Assembly (NCBI GenBank): GCA_902581605.1
Contig: CACHPE010000010.1
Coordinates: 17,501 to 55,571, forward strand
From: an uncultured Pelagibacteraceae bacterium
GTDB taxonomy: Bacteria; Pseudomonadota; Alphaproteobacteria; Pelagibacterales; Pelagibacteraceae
Direction: 5' to 3'
DNA length: 38,071 nucleotides
Shown: piece by piece, positions 25,729 to 34,519 of the stretch
How positions within the stretch are numbered: position 1 is the first letter of the stretch
How the letters are laid out: each line of letters begins with the position of its first letter
The notes under the pieces: model-generated
The model's database searches: none
What the model was told of the DNA's origin: nothing
Seen by the model: the letters and a program-made list of their open reading frames with translations, nothing else
Program-made: the position numbers and the translations under genes

Positions 25729-26310
25729 ATGAAAAATATTATTTTGATAGGCGCAGGAGGTCATGCTAATTCAGTTTATGATGTAATCAAAACAACGAAA
25801 AAATTTAAAGTTGAAAAAATTCTAGATAATAATTTAAAAAAAAATTCTAAATTTAATAATATAAAAATATTTGATAAAAATTTTTTTTTAAAAGAAAACA
25901 AACTTAAAAAAAATATTCATTTATCTTTTGGAAGTATTTATAATCTCAAAATAAGACATAATCTGATAAAAAATTTAGAAATTAAAAGAATTTATAAATT
26001 TCCGATAATTATTTCACCAAGATCATATATTTCTAAAAATGTAAAAATTCTGACTGGTTCGATAATTATGCATAATTCTATCATCAATTATGGGGCAAGT
26101 ATTTCTAAACATGTTGTAATAAATACCGGGGCAATTATTGAACATGATGTTAGCATAAACGATAACTCCCATATTTCAACTGGTGTGATTGTAAATGGAG
26201 GAGTTACCATAGGAAAAAATTGTTTTATTGGAAGTGGCTCAGTAATAAGAGAAAATGTAAAGATACCCGATAATTCGTTTATTAAAATGGGCTCTATTAT
26301 AAAAAAATAA
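25729..26310 (+). CDS. NeuD/PglD-like sugar O- or N-acetyltransferase
   Basis: 193 residues. N-terminal LIGAGGHANSVYDVI binds the nucleotide sugar in this family; the C-terminal half is a left-handed beta-helix of hexapeptide repeats, with the catalytic His139 in IIEHDVSI and VTIGKNCFIGSGS. Members include PglD and NeuD, and the same fold serves LegH in legionaminic acid synthesis. Starts immediately after the upstream stop and ends immediately before neuB. Placement with NeuB and NeuC points to acetylation of a nonulosonate or its precursor. Confidence 0.85.
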   Translation: MKNIILIGAGGHANSVYDVIKTTKKFKVEKILDNNLKKNSKFNNIKIFDKNFFLKENKLKKNIHLSFGSIYNLKIRHNLIKNLEIKRIYKFPIIISPRSYISKNVKILTGSIIMHNSIINYGASISKHVVINTGAIIEHDVSINDNSHISTGVIVNGGVTIGKNCFIGSGSVIRENVKIPDNSFIKMGSIIKK

Positions 26311-27306
26311 ATGAAAAAATTAACTATTATTGCTGAAATAGGAATTAATCATAATGGTTCCTTAAGGTTAGCTAAAAAATTAGTTGATAAAGCTAAATTA
26401 TGTGGGGCAGATTATGTTAAAATTCAAAATTATATTCCTGATGACATAGTGACCAAAAGTGCGCCCAAAGCAAAATATCAATTAGAAAAAAATAAAAACG
26501 AAAAAATGTTTTCAATGTTGAAAAAATATCATTTTAATTTTTATAAAACTTTAGAATTAATAAAATACTGCAAGAAGAGGAATATAAAATTCCTGTCTAG
26601 TCCATTCGATAATACAAGTTTTAATTTTTTAAAAAAACAGCAGTTAAGTTTAATTAAAATTCCATCAGGGGAAATAACTAACTTTTTGTTACTTAAATCT
26701 ATAGCTAAGTACAAAAAAAAAATAATTTTATCCACAGGTATGGCAAATTTAGTTGAGGTAAAAAAAACAATTAACTTTTTAAAAGATAATGGGCTTTCAA
26801 AAAAAAAGATAACATTACTTCATTGTACATCGCAGTATCCAACATTGCCAAAAGACGTGAATCTTGAATCTATGCTTACCTTAAAAAAAAAATTCAACAC
26901 AAATATTGGTTTATCTGATCATACTAAAGGATTTGAAGCATCTATATGTGCAGTATATTTAGGTGCCAATGTAATAGAAAAGCATTTGACCTTAAATAAT
27001 AAAATGAAAGGTCCTGACCATAAAACTAGTTTAGAGCCCAAAGAATTTCAAATGTTTGTAAAATGTTTAAGAAACACAAAATTTATTTCAGGATCATCAA
27101 AGAAGAGAGCAACAAGTCAAGAAATAAAGTTAGCAAAACTTGTAAGAAAGCGAGTAGTTGCAAAAACAAATATTATAAAAAACGAAATATTTAGTCTAAA
27201 TAATATAACAACAAAAAGATCAGACAAAGGTACAGACGCCTCTAAATATTTCAATTTAATAAATAAAAGAGCTAAAAAAAATTATAAAATTGATCAACCA
27301 ATATGA
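26311..27306 (+). CDS. neuB: Nonulosonic acid synthase (NeuB/LegI/PseI family)
   Basis: 331 residues. IAEIGINHNGSLRLAKKLV, GADYVKIQNY, FLSSPFD, KIPSGEITNF, LLHCTSQYPT and GLSDHTKG are the classic NeuB barrel signatures; EKHLTLN and GPDHKTSLEP come before a short SAF-type tail. It condenses phosphoenolpyruvate with a 6-carbon sugar to give a 9-carbon acid. NeuB, LegI and PseI cannot be told apart by eye with certainty, but the amidotransferase and Ptm-like neighbours favour a legionaminic-type product. ATGA overlap with neuC. Confidence 0.92.
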   Translation: MKKLTIIAEIGINHNGSLRLAKKLVDKAKLCGADYVKIQNYIPDDIVTKSAPKAKYQLEKNKNEKMFSMLKKYHFNFYKTLELIKYCKKRNIKFLSSPFDNTSFNFLKKQQLSLIKIPSGEITNFLLLKSIAKYKKKIILSTGMANLVEVKKTINFLKDNGLSKKKITLLHCTSQYPTLPKDVNLESMLTLKKKFNTNIGLSDHTKGFEASICAVYLGANVIEKHLTLNNKMKGPDHKTSLEPKEFQMFVKCLRNTKFISGSSKKRATSQEIKLAKLVRKRVVAKTNIIKNEIFSLNNITTKRSDKGTDASKYFNLINKRAKKNYKIDQPI

Positions 27307-28466
27307 AAAAAATTTGTATAATTACCGGTTCAAGATCTGAATATGGATTATTGAAAAATATAATTTCTGCTGTAAAAAAATCAAAAAAACTTCAACTTCA
27401 ATTGATTGTAACTGGATCACATTTATCTAATGATTTTGGTTCTACAGTAAAGCAAATAATAAAAGATAAATTTAAGATAAATAATAAAATAAAAATTTTA
27501 CAAAAAAAAGATAATGAAAAAAGTCTTTCTACAGCTATGTCCATTGCTCTTAAGCAATTTTCTAATTCATTTAAAAGTCTAAAGCCAGATTTAATTTTAA
27601 TTTTAGGAGATAGATATGAAATTTTAGCATCTGCTATTACAGCTCTTTTTAATAAAATTCCAATTGCACATTTACATGGAGGTGAAAGATCTGAGGGTGC
27701 TTATGATGAGTCAATAAGACATGCAATAACAAAATTTTCTCATTTACATTTTGTTTCAAACCTTTCTCACAAAAATCGAGTAATACAATTGGGTGAAAAT
27801 AAAAAAAATGTTTTCTTTACGGGTTCCATAGGTGTTGAAAACATCAAAAGAATTAAATTTTTTTCAAAAAAATACTTAGAGAAAAAATTTAAGGTTAAAT
27901 TTAATAAAAAAAATTTATTTATAATTTTTCATCCAGCCACATTAGAAGATAATACTCAAAAAAAAGATATGAAAGAAATATTAGAAGCTGTATCTCATTT
28001 TAAAGATTATAGTAAATTTTTTGTATATCCTAGTGCAGATTTAGGAGGAAAATCAATTATTAGATTAATTAATTCATTTGTTAAAAAAAATCAATTCTCA
28101 TATAAATTTAAATCACTTGATCAAACCGATTATTTTTCTTTTGTAAAAAATTGTAATGTTGTAATAGGAAATTCATCAAGTGGAATTATTGAAGTACCTA
28201 GTTTAAAGGTTGGAGTAGTAAATATTGGAGACCGTCAAAGGGGTAGAATAAAAAGCAAAGCAGTTATAGACTCTAAACCAAATTCAATAAGTATAAGAAA
28301 GTCTATTAAAAAAATTATCCTTGATAAGAATTTTCAAAAAAAAGTAAAGACTTTAAAAAATCCATATGATTTTAATGGAACATCAAAGAAAATTATCAAC
28401 ATTATTGAGAAAAAAAATAATTTAAATAAACTTATTAAAAAAAGATTTTTTGATATAAAAATATAA
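27303..28466 (+). CDS. neuC: Hydrolysing UDP- (or GDP-) sugar 2-epimerase (NeuC/LegG family)
   Basis: 387 residues. CIITGSRSEYGLL at the start, ILGDRYEILAS, HLHGGERSEGAYDESIRHAITK, FFTGSIGVENI and GNSSSGIIEVPS follow the NeuC family. It releases the nucleotide while inverting C2, giving the free sugar that NeuB uses. In Campylobacter legionaminic acid synthesis the substrate is GDP-linked; which nucleotide is used here cannot be decided. Sits between neuB (overlap) and the amidotransferase (3-nt gap). Confidence 0.9.
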   Translation: MKKICIITGSRSEYGLLKNIISAVKKSKKLQLQLIVTGSHLSNDFGSTVKQIIKDKFKINNKIKILQKKDNEKSLSTAMSIALKQFSNSFKSLKPDLILILGDRYEILASAITALFNKIPIAHLHGGERSEGAYDESIRHAITKFSHLHFVSNLSHKNRVIQLGENKKNVFFTGSIGVENIKRIKFFSKKYLEKKFKVKFNKKNLFIIFHPATLEDNTQKKDMKEILEAVSHFKDYSKFFVYPSADLGGKSIIRLINSFVKKNQFSYKFKSLDQTDYFSFVKNCNVVIGNSSSGIIEVPSLKVGVVNIGDRQRGRIKSKAVIDSKPNSISIRKSIKKIILDKNFQKKVKTLKNPYDFNGTSKKIINIIEKKNNLNKLIKKRFFDIKI

Positions 28467-28469
28467 TTT

Positions 28470-29786
28470 ATGATCCCTAAACCTAAAGAAATAGATTATT
28501 CAAAATTTAGCAAAGACACAAACCAATTAGAGGTCAAGTATGGATTACCGCAAAAAGTAAAATTTTGTAATAATTGTGTAATTTCTAACCAAAGACCGAA
28601 TTCCACAGTAGAATTTTTAAATAATCCAGAAAAATCAAAAAAAACTATAAATTTTGATGATGACGATATTTGTGATGCATGCAAATTTTCAAAAAAAAAA
28701 AATAAAGAAATTAATTGGGAGCAAAGAGAGAAAGAATTAATTGAATTATGTAATAAATTCAGAAAAAATAATGGAATGTATGATTGTATTGTCCCTGGTT
28801 CAGGGGGTAAAGATAGCTTTTACGCTTCACATATTCTCAAGTATAAATATAAAATGAATCCTCTTACAGTTACATGGGCACCCCATATATATACTGATTG
28901 GGGTTGGAGGAATTTTAAAAGATGGATTCACTCTGGTATGGATAATTACTTAATGACACCTAATGGGAAAGTTCATAGGTTATTAACTAGATTAGCAACA
29001 GATGTTTTGTTTCATCCTTTCCAACCTTTTATGATTGGACAGAAATTGCTCGCGCCAAAAATGGCTGCTTTATTTAATGTTTCGTTAATTTTTTTTGGAG
29101 AAAATGAGGCTGAGTATGGAAACCCAATTTCAGATACTGATAAAGCCATAAGAGACAAAAATTATTTTGCTTCAGATGAAAAGGATATTTTTTTGGGTGG
29201 GATTCATATTAATGAATTAGTAGAAAATTTTGGAATTTTAAAAAGTGAATTAATACCTTATTTACCAATTAATTTAAATGTTGTAGACAATTTAAAAATT
29301 GAAACGCATTATCTCGGTTATTATTTAAAATGGCATCCTCAATCTTGTTATTATTATGCCTCAGAAAAAGGTGGATTTGAGGCTTCACCAGAAAGAACTC
29401 CAGGAACATACAGTAAATATAATAGTATAGATGATAAAATTGATGATTTTCACTACTATACAACAGGAATAAAGTTTGGATTAGGTAGGGCATCTTATGA
29501 TGCAGCGCAAGAAATTAGATCTTTGGATATAAATCGTGATGAAGGTGTAAGTTTAGTAAAACAATATGATCATGAATTTCCAGAAAGATTTAAGAAAGAA
29601 ATATTTGAATATTTATCGATTGATAAAAATAACTTCCCAACTGCTTCAAAAATGTTTGAACAACCAGAAATGGATGATGAATATTTTAAAAAATTAACAA
29701 ATAACTTTAGATCCCCACATATTTGGAGTTATGATGAAAAAAAAGAAAGTAATCAAGCATGGCAATTAAGAAATTTAATCAAGTAA
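28470..29786 (+). CDS. N-acetyl sugar amidotransferase, ATP-dependent subunit (WbuX/WbpG/PseA family)
   Basis: 438 residues. Two Cys pairs (Cys33/36 and Cys68/71) form a probable zinc site; PGSGGKDSFYAS at 109-120 is the PP-loop that adenylates the acetamido group; FFGENEAEYGN and GFEASPERTPG follow. The family (TIGR03573) turns an acetamido into an acetamidino group with ammonia from a HisH/HisF-like pair, which is encoded directly downstream. WbpG in Pseudomonas O-antigen and PseA in Campylobacter are known members. Product here is probably an amidinated nonulosonic acid, given NeuB/NeuC just upstream. In-frame A12 at 28691-28702. Confidence 0.88.
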   Translation: MIPKPKEIDYSKFSKDTNQLEVKYGLPQKVKFCNNCVISNQRPNSTVEFLNNPEKSKKTINFDDDDICDACKFSKKKNKEINWEQREKELIELCNKFRKNNGMYDCIVPGSGGKDSFYASHILKYKYKMNPLTVTWAPHIYTDWGWRNFKRWIHSGMDNYLMTPNGKVHRLLTRLATDVLFHPFQPFMIGQKLLAPKMAALFNVSLIFFGENEAEYGNPISDTDKAIRDKNYFASDEKDIFLGGIHINELVENFGILKSELIPYLPINLNVVDNLKIETHYLGYYLKWHPQSCYYYASEKGGFEASPERTPGTYSKYNSIDDKIDDFHYYTTGIKFGLGRASYDAAQEIRSLDINRDEGVSLVKQYDHEFPERFKKEIFEYLSIDKNNFPTASKMFEQPEMDDEYFKKLTNNFRSPHIWSYDEKKESNQAWQLRNLIK

Positions 29787-29789
29787 TAG

Positions 29790-30548
29790 ATGAGAAATGT
29801 AAGAGTAATAGCAAGACTTGATATAAAAAATAATTTTTTAATTAAAGGAATTCAATTAGAGGGACTGAGAAAATTAGGTAATCCCTACGATTTTTCAAAA
29901 AAATATTTTGAATCTGGTATAGATGAGATAATTTATATGGATAGTGTTGCAAGCTTGTACAATAGAAATAGTTTAAATGAAATTATTGAAAAAACTTCAA
30001 AAGATATTTTTATACCCATTACGGTTGGCGGTGGAATAAGATCGATAGATGATGCAAATAAACTCTTAAGAAGTGGTGCAGATAAAATTGCAATTAATAC
30101 AGCGGCTGTCGAAAATCCAAGAATTTTAGAGGAACTATCAAATAGATTTGGAAGCTCTACAATAGTTTTATCTGTTGAGGCGAAGAAGAAAACAAAAGAA
30201 ACATGGGAAGCTTATACCAATAATGGAAGGGAAAAGACTGGTTTGGATGCAATAAATTGGTGTTTAGAAGCGGAAAAACTAGGTGTAGGTGAAATACTAA
30301 TTACTTCAGTTGATAAAGAGGGTACCTGCAAAGGCTTTGATTATGATTTAATTAAATCTGTTTCAGAAAAAATATTTATCCCAATAATTGCAAGTGGTGG
30401 TATGGGTGAACTTACTCATTTTGAAAAAGTTGTTAAGTCTTCCAACTGTGATGGAGTTGCAATTGCAAATATGTTGCATTACAAAAAAATTTCTGTGAAA
30501 GAAATAAAAAATTTTTCTATTAAAAATAATATTAATATAAGGGCTTAA
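29790..30548 (+). CDS. HisF-like ammonia-channelling barrel of the sugar amidotransferase
   Basis: 252 residues of HisF fold: ARLDIKNN with Asp11, VGGGIRS, SGADKIAIN, ITSVDKEGT and ASGGMGE. The second HisF catalytic Asp, residue 130, is Glu130 here (LSVEAKKK). With the amidotransferase upstream and a HisH-like protein directly after, it is the dedicated paralogue known as HisF2/WbpI-cluster type, not the histidine-biosynthesis enzyme. It should pass ammonia from HisH-like to the synthetase. The change at 130 fits loss of cyclase chemistry. Confidence 0.86.
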   Translation: MRNVRVIARLDIKNNFLIKGIQLEGLRKLGNPYDFSKKYFESGIDEIIYMDSVASLYNRNSLNEIIEKTSKDIFIPITVGGGIRSIDDANKLLRSGADKIAINTAAVENPRILEELSNRFGSSTIVLSVEAKKKTKETWEAYTNNGREKTGLDAINWCLEAEKLGVGEILITSVDKEGTCKGFDYDLIKSVSEKIFIPIIASGGMGELTHFEKVVKSSNCDGVAIANMLHYKKISVKEIKNFSIKNNINIRA

Positions 30549-31169
30549 ATGAAAGAAATTGCTATAGTAGATTATAATCTTGGAAATATAACTAGTATAA
30601 AAAGAGCCTTGGCATTCCTAGGATATAAATCTTTTATTACTAATGATCCAGAAAAAATTTTAAAATCTCCAAAAATTATATTGCCAGGTGTTGGCGCTTT
30701 TCCTACAGCTATGAAATATTTAAAAGAGTATAATCTAATAGAAGCTATTAACGAAACACAAAAAAAAGGAAATGACATATTAGGTATCTGTTTAGGGATG
30801 CAATTGTTAATGCAGTTCGGAAATGAATTTAAAAAGACCAAAGGTCTATCATTAATAGAAGGAGAAGTATTATCGATTAATAATATTGTAAAGAAAAAAA
30901 TAAAATTGCCATGTATAGGTTGGTATAAATTAAACAAAAACCGAGAAAATGAAGTTTTAAAAAATATTAATAACGACCAGTGGTTTTATTTTGTGCACTC
31001 TTTTATGGTAAGTTGTAAAAATAAACAAAATGTTATTGCAGATTATACAATTAACAATATTTCTATAACCGCAATTGTGAAAAAAGATAATGTTACGGGA
31101 TTACAATTTCATCCAGAAAATAGTGGACTAGAGGGATTAAAATTTTTTACAAATTTTTGCAAAAATTAA
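30549..31169 (+). CDS. HisH-like glutaminase subunit of the sugar amidotransferase
   Basis: 206 residues. Class I glutamine amidotransferase: VDYNLGNITSI, LPGVGAFPTAM, GICLGMQLLM with nucleophile Cys81, and LQFHPENSG supplying the His/Glu of the triad. It makes ammonia from glutamine for the HisF-like partner, starting immediately after that gene's stop. No other his genes are present, so the pair is assigned to sugar amidation. The stop is shared with the next start in TAATG. Confidence 0.88.
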   Translation: MKEIAIVDYNLGNITSIKRALAFLGYKSFITNDPEKILKSPKIILPGVGAFPTAMKYLKEYNLIEAINETQKKGNDILGICLGMQLLMQFGNEFKKTKGLSLIEGEVLSINNIVKKKIKLPCIGWYKLNKNRENEVLKNINNDQWFYFVHSFMVSCKNKQNVIADYTINNISITAIVKKDNVTGLQFHPENSGLEGLKFFTNFCKN

Positions 31170-32131
31170 TGAAAACAAAAGTATTAATAATTGGTTTTGG
31201 AAATATCGCTCAAAGACATTATAAGAACTTAAAAAAAATTTTGCCACAATCAGAATTTTCAGTTCTTTCCAAAAGTAGGAAAATTTTTAACAAAAAGTTA
31301 AGGTTTTTAAATAATTTGGAAGAGGCAAAAATTTTTAGACCAAATGTTACAATTATTTGTAGCCCCGCTAACACTCATATTCAATATGCTAAAATATTCA
31401 GTGAAATTAATTCAAATATATTTATAGAAAAACCCGTAGCAATTAATTCAAATCAATTAAAAGATTTTCTTCATACTGTAAAAAAAAAGAAAATTACAAT
31501 TTTAACAGGTTATAATCTTAGATTTGAAAATTCTCTTAATTTATTTAAAAAGATTATAAATTCAAAAAAAATAGGACAAATACTTTCTGTAAGGTCAGAT
31601 GTTGGACAATATTTGCCATCTTGGAGAAAAAGTTCATATACAAAATCTGTATCTGCAAATAAACACTTAGGAGGTGGAGTAATAAATGAGCTTAGTCACG
31701 ATGTAGACATTTTATTTATGTTATTTAATAAAATTAAACCAATTTATGGCTTTAAACAAAAAGTTAGCGATCTAATAATTGATGTGGAGGATTCGGCTTA
31801 TGCTATTTTTGAGGCATATCATTCTAATAAAAAATTTTATATTTTTTTAAATATGGACTTCTATCGACATGATTCTACAAGAAAATGTACTGTGATAGGA
31901 TCAAAAGGAACTATTATTTGGGATGGGATTTCCAATCAAATAAAAATATATATGATGAATAAAAAAACTAGATTAATAAGTTTTAATAAAAATAAAAATA
32001 ATTCATATCTCAATGAAATGAAGTATTTTATAAATAATATAAGAAAAAAAAATACGTTGTATAATAAATTCAAACAAAATCTTGAGGTGGTTAAGGTTTT
32101 AGACAATATGAAAAAAAAAAATTATAAATGA
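31169..32131 (+). CDS. Gfo/Idh/MocA oxidoreductase (PtmF-like)
   Basis: 320 residues. I place the start at ATG 31169 (TAATG with the upstream stop) and not at TTG 31157, because MKTKVLIIGFGNIAQRH then puts the nucleotide loop at the N-terminus. IFIEKPVAIN is the EKP block, and GGGVINELSHDVDIL the active-site His/Asp region. In Campylobacter an oxidoreductase of this family (PtmF) works with PtmA in making the legionaminic acid precursor. Here a PtmA-like SDR is fused to the next gene product (ATGA overlap), which supports that reading. Poly-A run A11 at 32111-32121. Confidence 0.82.
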   Translation: MKTKVLIIGFGNIAQRHYKNLKKILPQSEFSVLSKSRKIFNKKLRFLNNLEEAKIFRPNVTIICSPANTHIQYAKIFSEINSNIFIEKPVAINSNQLKDFLHTVKKKKITILTGYNLRFENSLNLFKKIINSKKIGQILSVRSDVGQYLPSWRKSSYTKSVSANKHLGGGVINELSHDVDILFMLFNKIKPIYGFKQKVSDLIIDVEDSAYAIFEAYHSNKKFYIFLNMDFYRHDSTRKCTVIGSKGTIIWDGISNQIKIYMMNKKTRLISFNKNKNNSYLNEMKYFINNIRKKNTLYNKFKQNLEVVKVLDNMKKKNYK

Positions 32132-33585
32132 TTTGTTTAATATGTGCCAGATCTGGATCAAAAGGTTTACCAAATAAAAATATTAAAAAAATTGATGGTA
32201 AAACACTCTTGGCAATAACAATACAGCTAGCAAAAGAAGTTAAAGAAATAAAAAAAGTAATTGTTTCTACTGACAGCAAGACTTATGCAAGAATAGCTAA
32301 AAATGAAGGAGCAACTGTTCCTTTTATTAGACCAAAATTTTTAGCCCTTGATCATACAAATGAATGGGATGTTTGGAAACATGCAATAAAACATACAGAG
32401 AAGATCCTTAACTTTGAGGATGTAATAGTTTTACCTGTAGTGTCACCCTTAAGAACAAAAAATGACATAATTAAAATTATAAAAGAATATAAAAAAAATA
32501 AAAAAAAGGCTGTTGTAACTATAACAGAGTCATCAAATAATCCTTTCTACAATATGGTTTTTTTAGACAAAAATAAAAATATTAAAAAATTAAAGTATAA
32601 AAAAAAGTTATTTAGAAGACAAGAAGCTCCAAAGTTTTTTGATGTTCGTACGGTTGGTTATATGCTTCATAAAAATACAATAAAACAAAAAAAAAATATT
32701 TTTGACTGTAATTTAAGTTATATAAAAATTCCAAAAGCAAGAGCACTTGATATAGATGATAAATATGATTTTATGATCTCAAAAATTTTGTATGAAAAAA
32801 CAAAAAAAGAAAAAACAATAAATTTTAAAAATAAATATATTTTAATTACAGGATCAGCTGGATTTATTGGATCTTCATTAGCCTCACACTTTTTTAATCA
32901 AGGAGCAAATTTAATTCTTACGGATAAAATAAAAAAACCAGAAAAATTGAAAAAAATTTTAAATAAAAACAAAGTCAATTATATTTATTGTGACCTTAAC
33001 TCTATAAGTTCAATTAAAAACTTGCAAAAAATAATAATAAAATCAGTTCCAAGACTTGATGTAATTATTCATAATGCGTCTTCTACAGGTGATGATAATA
33101 TAAAAGGCTGGGCAGATAATTTTAAAAATCAATTAACTGAGCACTGGGACAAAGTTTTCCAAGTTTCATTGAAAGCAAATTTTGAAATAAACAAGAGTTT
33201 TGTTAAGCTTCTAAAAAAATCAAAAAATCCAAGTATAATAAATATTGCTTCAATTTATGGGTTTATGGCTCCAGACTGGAAAATATATAAGGGCGATAAT
33301 ATTAAAAATCCTGCGGGATATGGAGTTTCTAAAGCTGGATTAATTTACATGACGAAATGGTTAGCAAAAATATTGGGACCTAAAATCAGAGTAAATTCTA
33401 TCTCGCCTGGAGGATTAATTAGAAATCAGTCCAATAGATTTATAAAGAAGTATGTTGAAAAAGTACCGCTTTCAAGAATGGCAAATGAACAAGATGTTGT
33501 TAATTCTGTAATTTTTTTAGCATCCGATATGTCTAATTATATAACTGGGCAAAATATTGTAGTTGATGGTGGAATATCTTTATAG
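32128..33585 (+). CDS. Fusion of CMP-nonulosonate cytidylyltransferase (NeuA/LegF/PtmB-like) and PtmA-like SDR
   Basis: 485 residues in two domains. Residues 1-222: CARSGSKGLPNKNIK, VSTDSKTYA, LPVVSPLRT and ALDIDDKYDF, the CMP-sialic/legionaminic acid synthetase family, which activates the 9-carbon acid with CTP. Residues about 235-485: ILITGSAGFIGSS, IIHNAS, INIASIYGF (Ser375), GYGVSKAG (Tyr398, Lys402), ISPGG and VDGGISL, a classic SDR with the traits of PtmA-type proteins. The joint around 223-234 is a Lys-rich linker. In Campylobacter the two partners are adjacent genes ptmB and ptmA, so a fusion is credible. First and last steps of the route are joined in one chain. Confidence 0.87.
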   Translation: MICLICARSGSKGLPNKNIKKIDGKTLLAITIQLAKEVKEIKKVIVSTDSKTYARIAKNEGATVPFIRPKFLALDHTNEWDVWKHAIKHTEKILNFEDVIVLPVVSPLRTKNDIIKIIKEYKKNKKKAVVTITESSNNPFYNMVFLDKNKNIKKLKYKKKLFRRQEAPKFFDVRTVGYMLHKNTIKQKKNIFDCNLSYIKIPKARALDIDDKYDFMISKILYEKTKKEKTINFKNKYILITGSAGFIGSSLASHFFNQGANLILTDKIKKPEKLKKILNKNKVNYIYCDLNSISSIKNLQKIIIKSVPRLDVIIHNASSTGDDNIKGWADNFKNQLTEHWDKVFQVSLKANFEINKSFVKLLKKSKNPSIINIASIYGFMAPDWKIYKGDNIKNPAGYGVSKAGLIYMTKWLAKILGPKIRVNSISPGGLIRNQSNRFIKKYVEKVPLSRMANEQDVVNSVIFLASDMSNYITGQNIVVDGGISL

Positions 33586-33587
33586 CC

Positions 33588-34511
33588 ATGAGAGAGTTAA
33601 TTAAAAATAAGAAAAACGTTATTGCATGCCTAGCTATCGGGGAAAAAGTATACAAACATTGGAAAAAAAATATATTTCCTTTTTGGAAGATATACTGTGA
33701 AAAACATAATTTAGGATTAATTGTTTTCAATAATCATTTAATTAATAAAAGTAATCCTAGTTGGAAAAAGCCAACATGGCAAAGATTACTTGTTGGATAT
33801 GAAATAAAAAAGAAATACCCCGCTATACAAAATGTATGTGTTTTAGATTTAGATATACTAATAAATCCCTTCGCACCAAATATTTTTAAATTTATAAAAA
33901 AAAATAAAATAAATTTAACTTCTTTAAGAAAAAACTTACCTTTTGAATTTAAGAAAACAGTTCGAAAATTAGCCTTTTTTAGAAAAAAACATACAAATAA
34001 AAATTATCCTTTAGACTCTATTTTAAATTCAAGTATTAAAGATTTATACAAGGCAGATGGTTTGAAAATGGACAAAGATGAACTTTGTGTTGGAGTCATG
34101 GCTTTTAATCAAAATAAATTTCCAAATATACTAAGAAATTGGTTTTATGACTTTACTAAAAAAAATATGAAAACAAATTTTGGAGGATGTCAAAACCAAG
34201 TTGCATATAAAATATTGAAAAATAATCATTGTCATTTACTTAATTATAAATTTCAGGCGATTTGGGTCTTTGAAATAGCAAATAGGTTTCCAATTATGCT
34301 GAAATATTTAAAAAATATTAAATTGCAATCTGAATTGGCTACATCTGTGATATTAGATAATTATTTTCTTCATTTTGCAGGAGCAGGACCCGAGTCAAAA
34401 CTTTGGATGAATCCAAATTTTTTCAAAAATATTGATAAGAAACTTATTTCCCAATTTCAGTCTTATTATCTTAAAAGATTAAAAGGAACTAAGATTTATA
34501 AAAAAAGATAG
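33588..34511 (+). CDS. Glycosyltransferase-like protein with DxD motif
   Basis: 307 residues. A GT-A-like N-terminal fold is suggested by VIACLAIGEKVYKHW, then QRLLVGYEIKK and VCVLDLDILINPF, with Asp87-Leu-Asp89 as a probable metal/donor site. Later GGCQNQVAYKIL and DNYFLHFAGAG resemble the acceptor side and closing His of DxD transferases of GT8/GT34 kind. It sits right after the CMP-synthetase fusion, with 2 nt between. I do not recognise a specific family, and donor and linkage are unknown. Confidence 0.6.
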   Translation: MRELIKNKKNVIACLAIGEKVYKHWKKNIFPFWKIYCEKHNLGLIVFNNHLINKSNPSWKKPTWQRLLVGYEIKKKYPAIQNVCVLDLDILINPFAPNIFKFIKKNKINLTSLRKNLPFEFKKTVRKLAFFRKKHTNKNYPLDSILNSSIKDLYKADGLKMDKDELCVGVMAFNQNKFPNILRNWFYDFTKKNMKTNFGGCQNQVAYKILKNNHCHLLNYKFQAIWVFEIANRFPIMLKYLKNIKLQSELATSVILDNYFLHFAGAGPESKLWMNPNFFKNIDKKLISQFQSYYLKRLKGTKIYKKR

Positions 34512-34519
34512 AGATCCCA

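Noticed and set aside
30572..30937. 121-codon minus-strand reading frame
   Set aside because: Lies wholly inside the HisH-like gene, which has all catalytic motifs; shadow.
31157..31168. TTG start for the PtmF-like oxidoreductase
   Set aside because: ATG 31169, again in TAATG with the upstream stop, gives the expected N-terminus.
29790..31169. Histidine biosynthesis genes hisF and hisH
   Set aside because: No other his gene is near, the HisF-like protein has Glu130 for Asp, and the N-acetyl sugar amidotransferase lies directly upstream.
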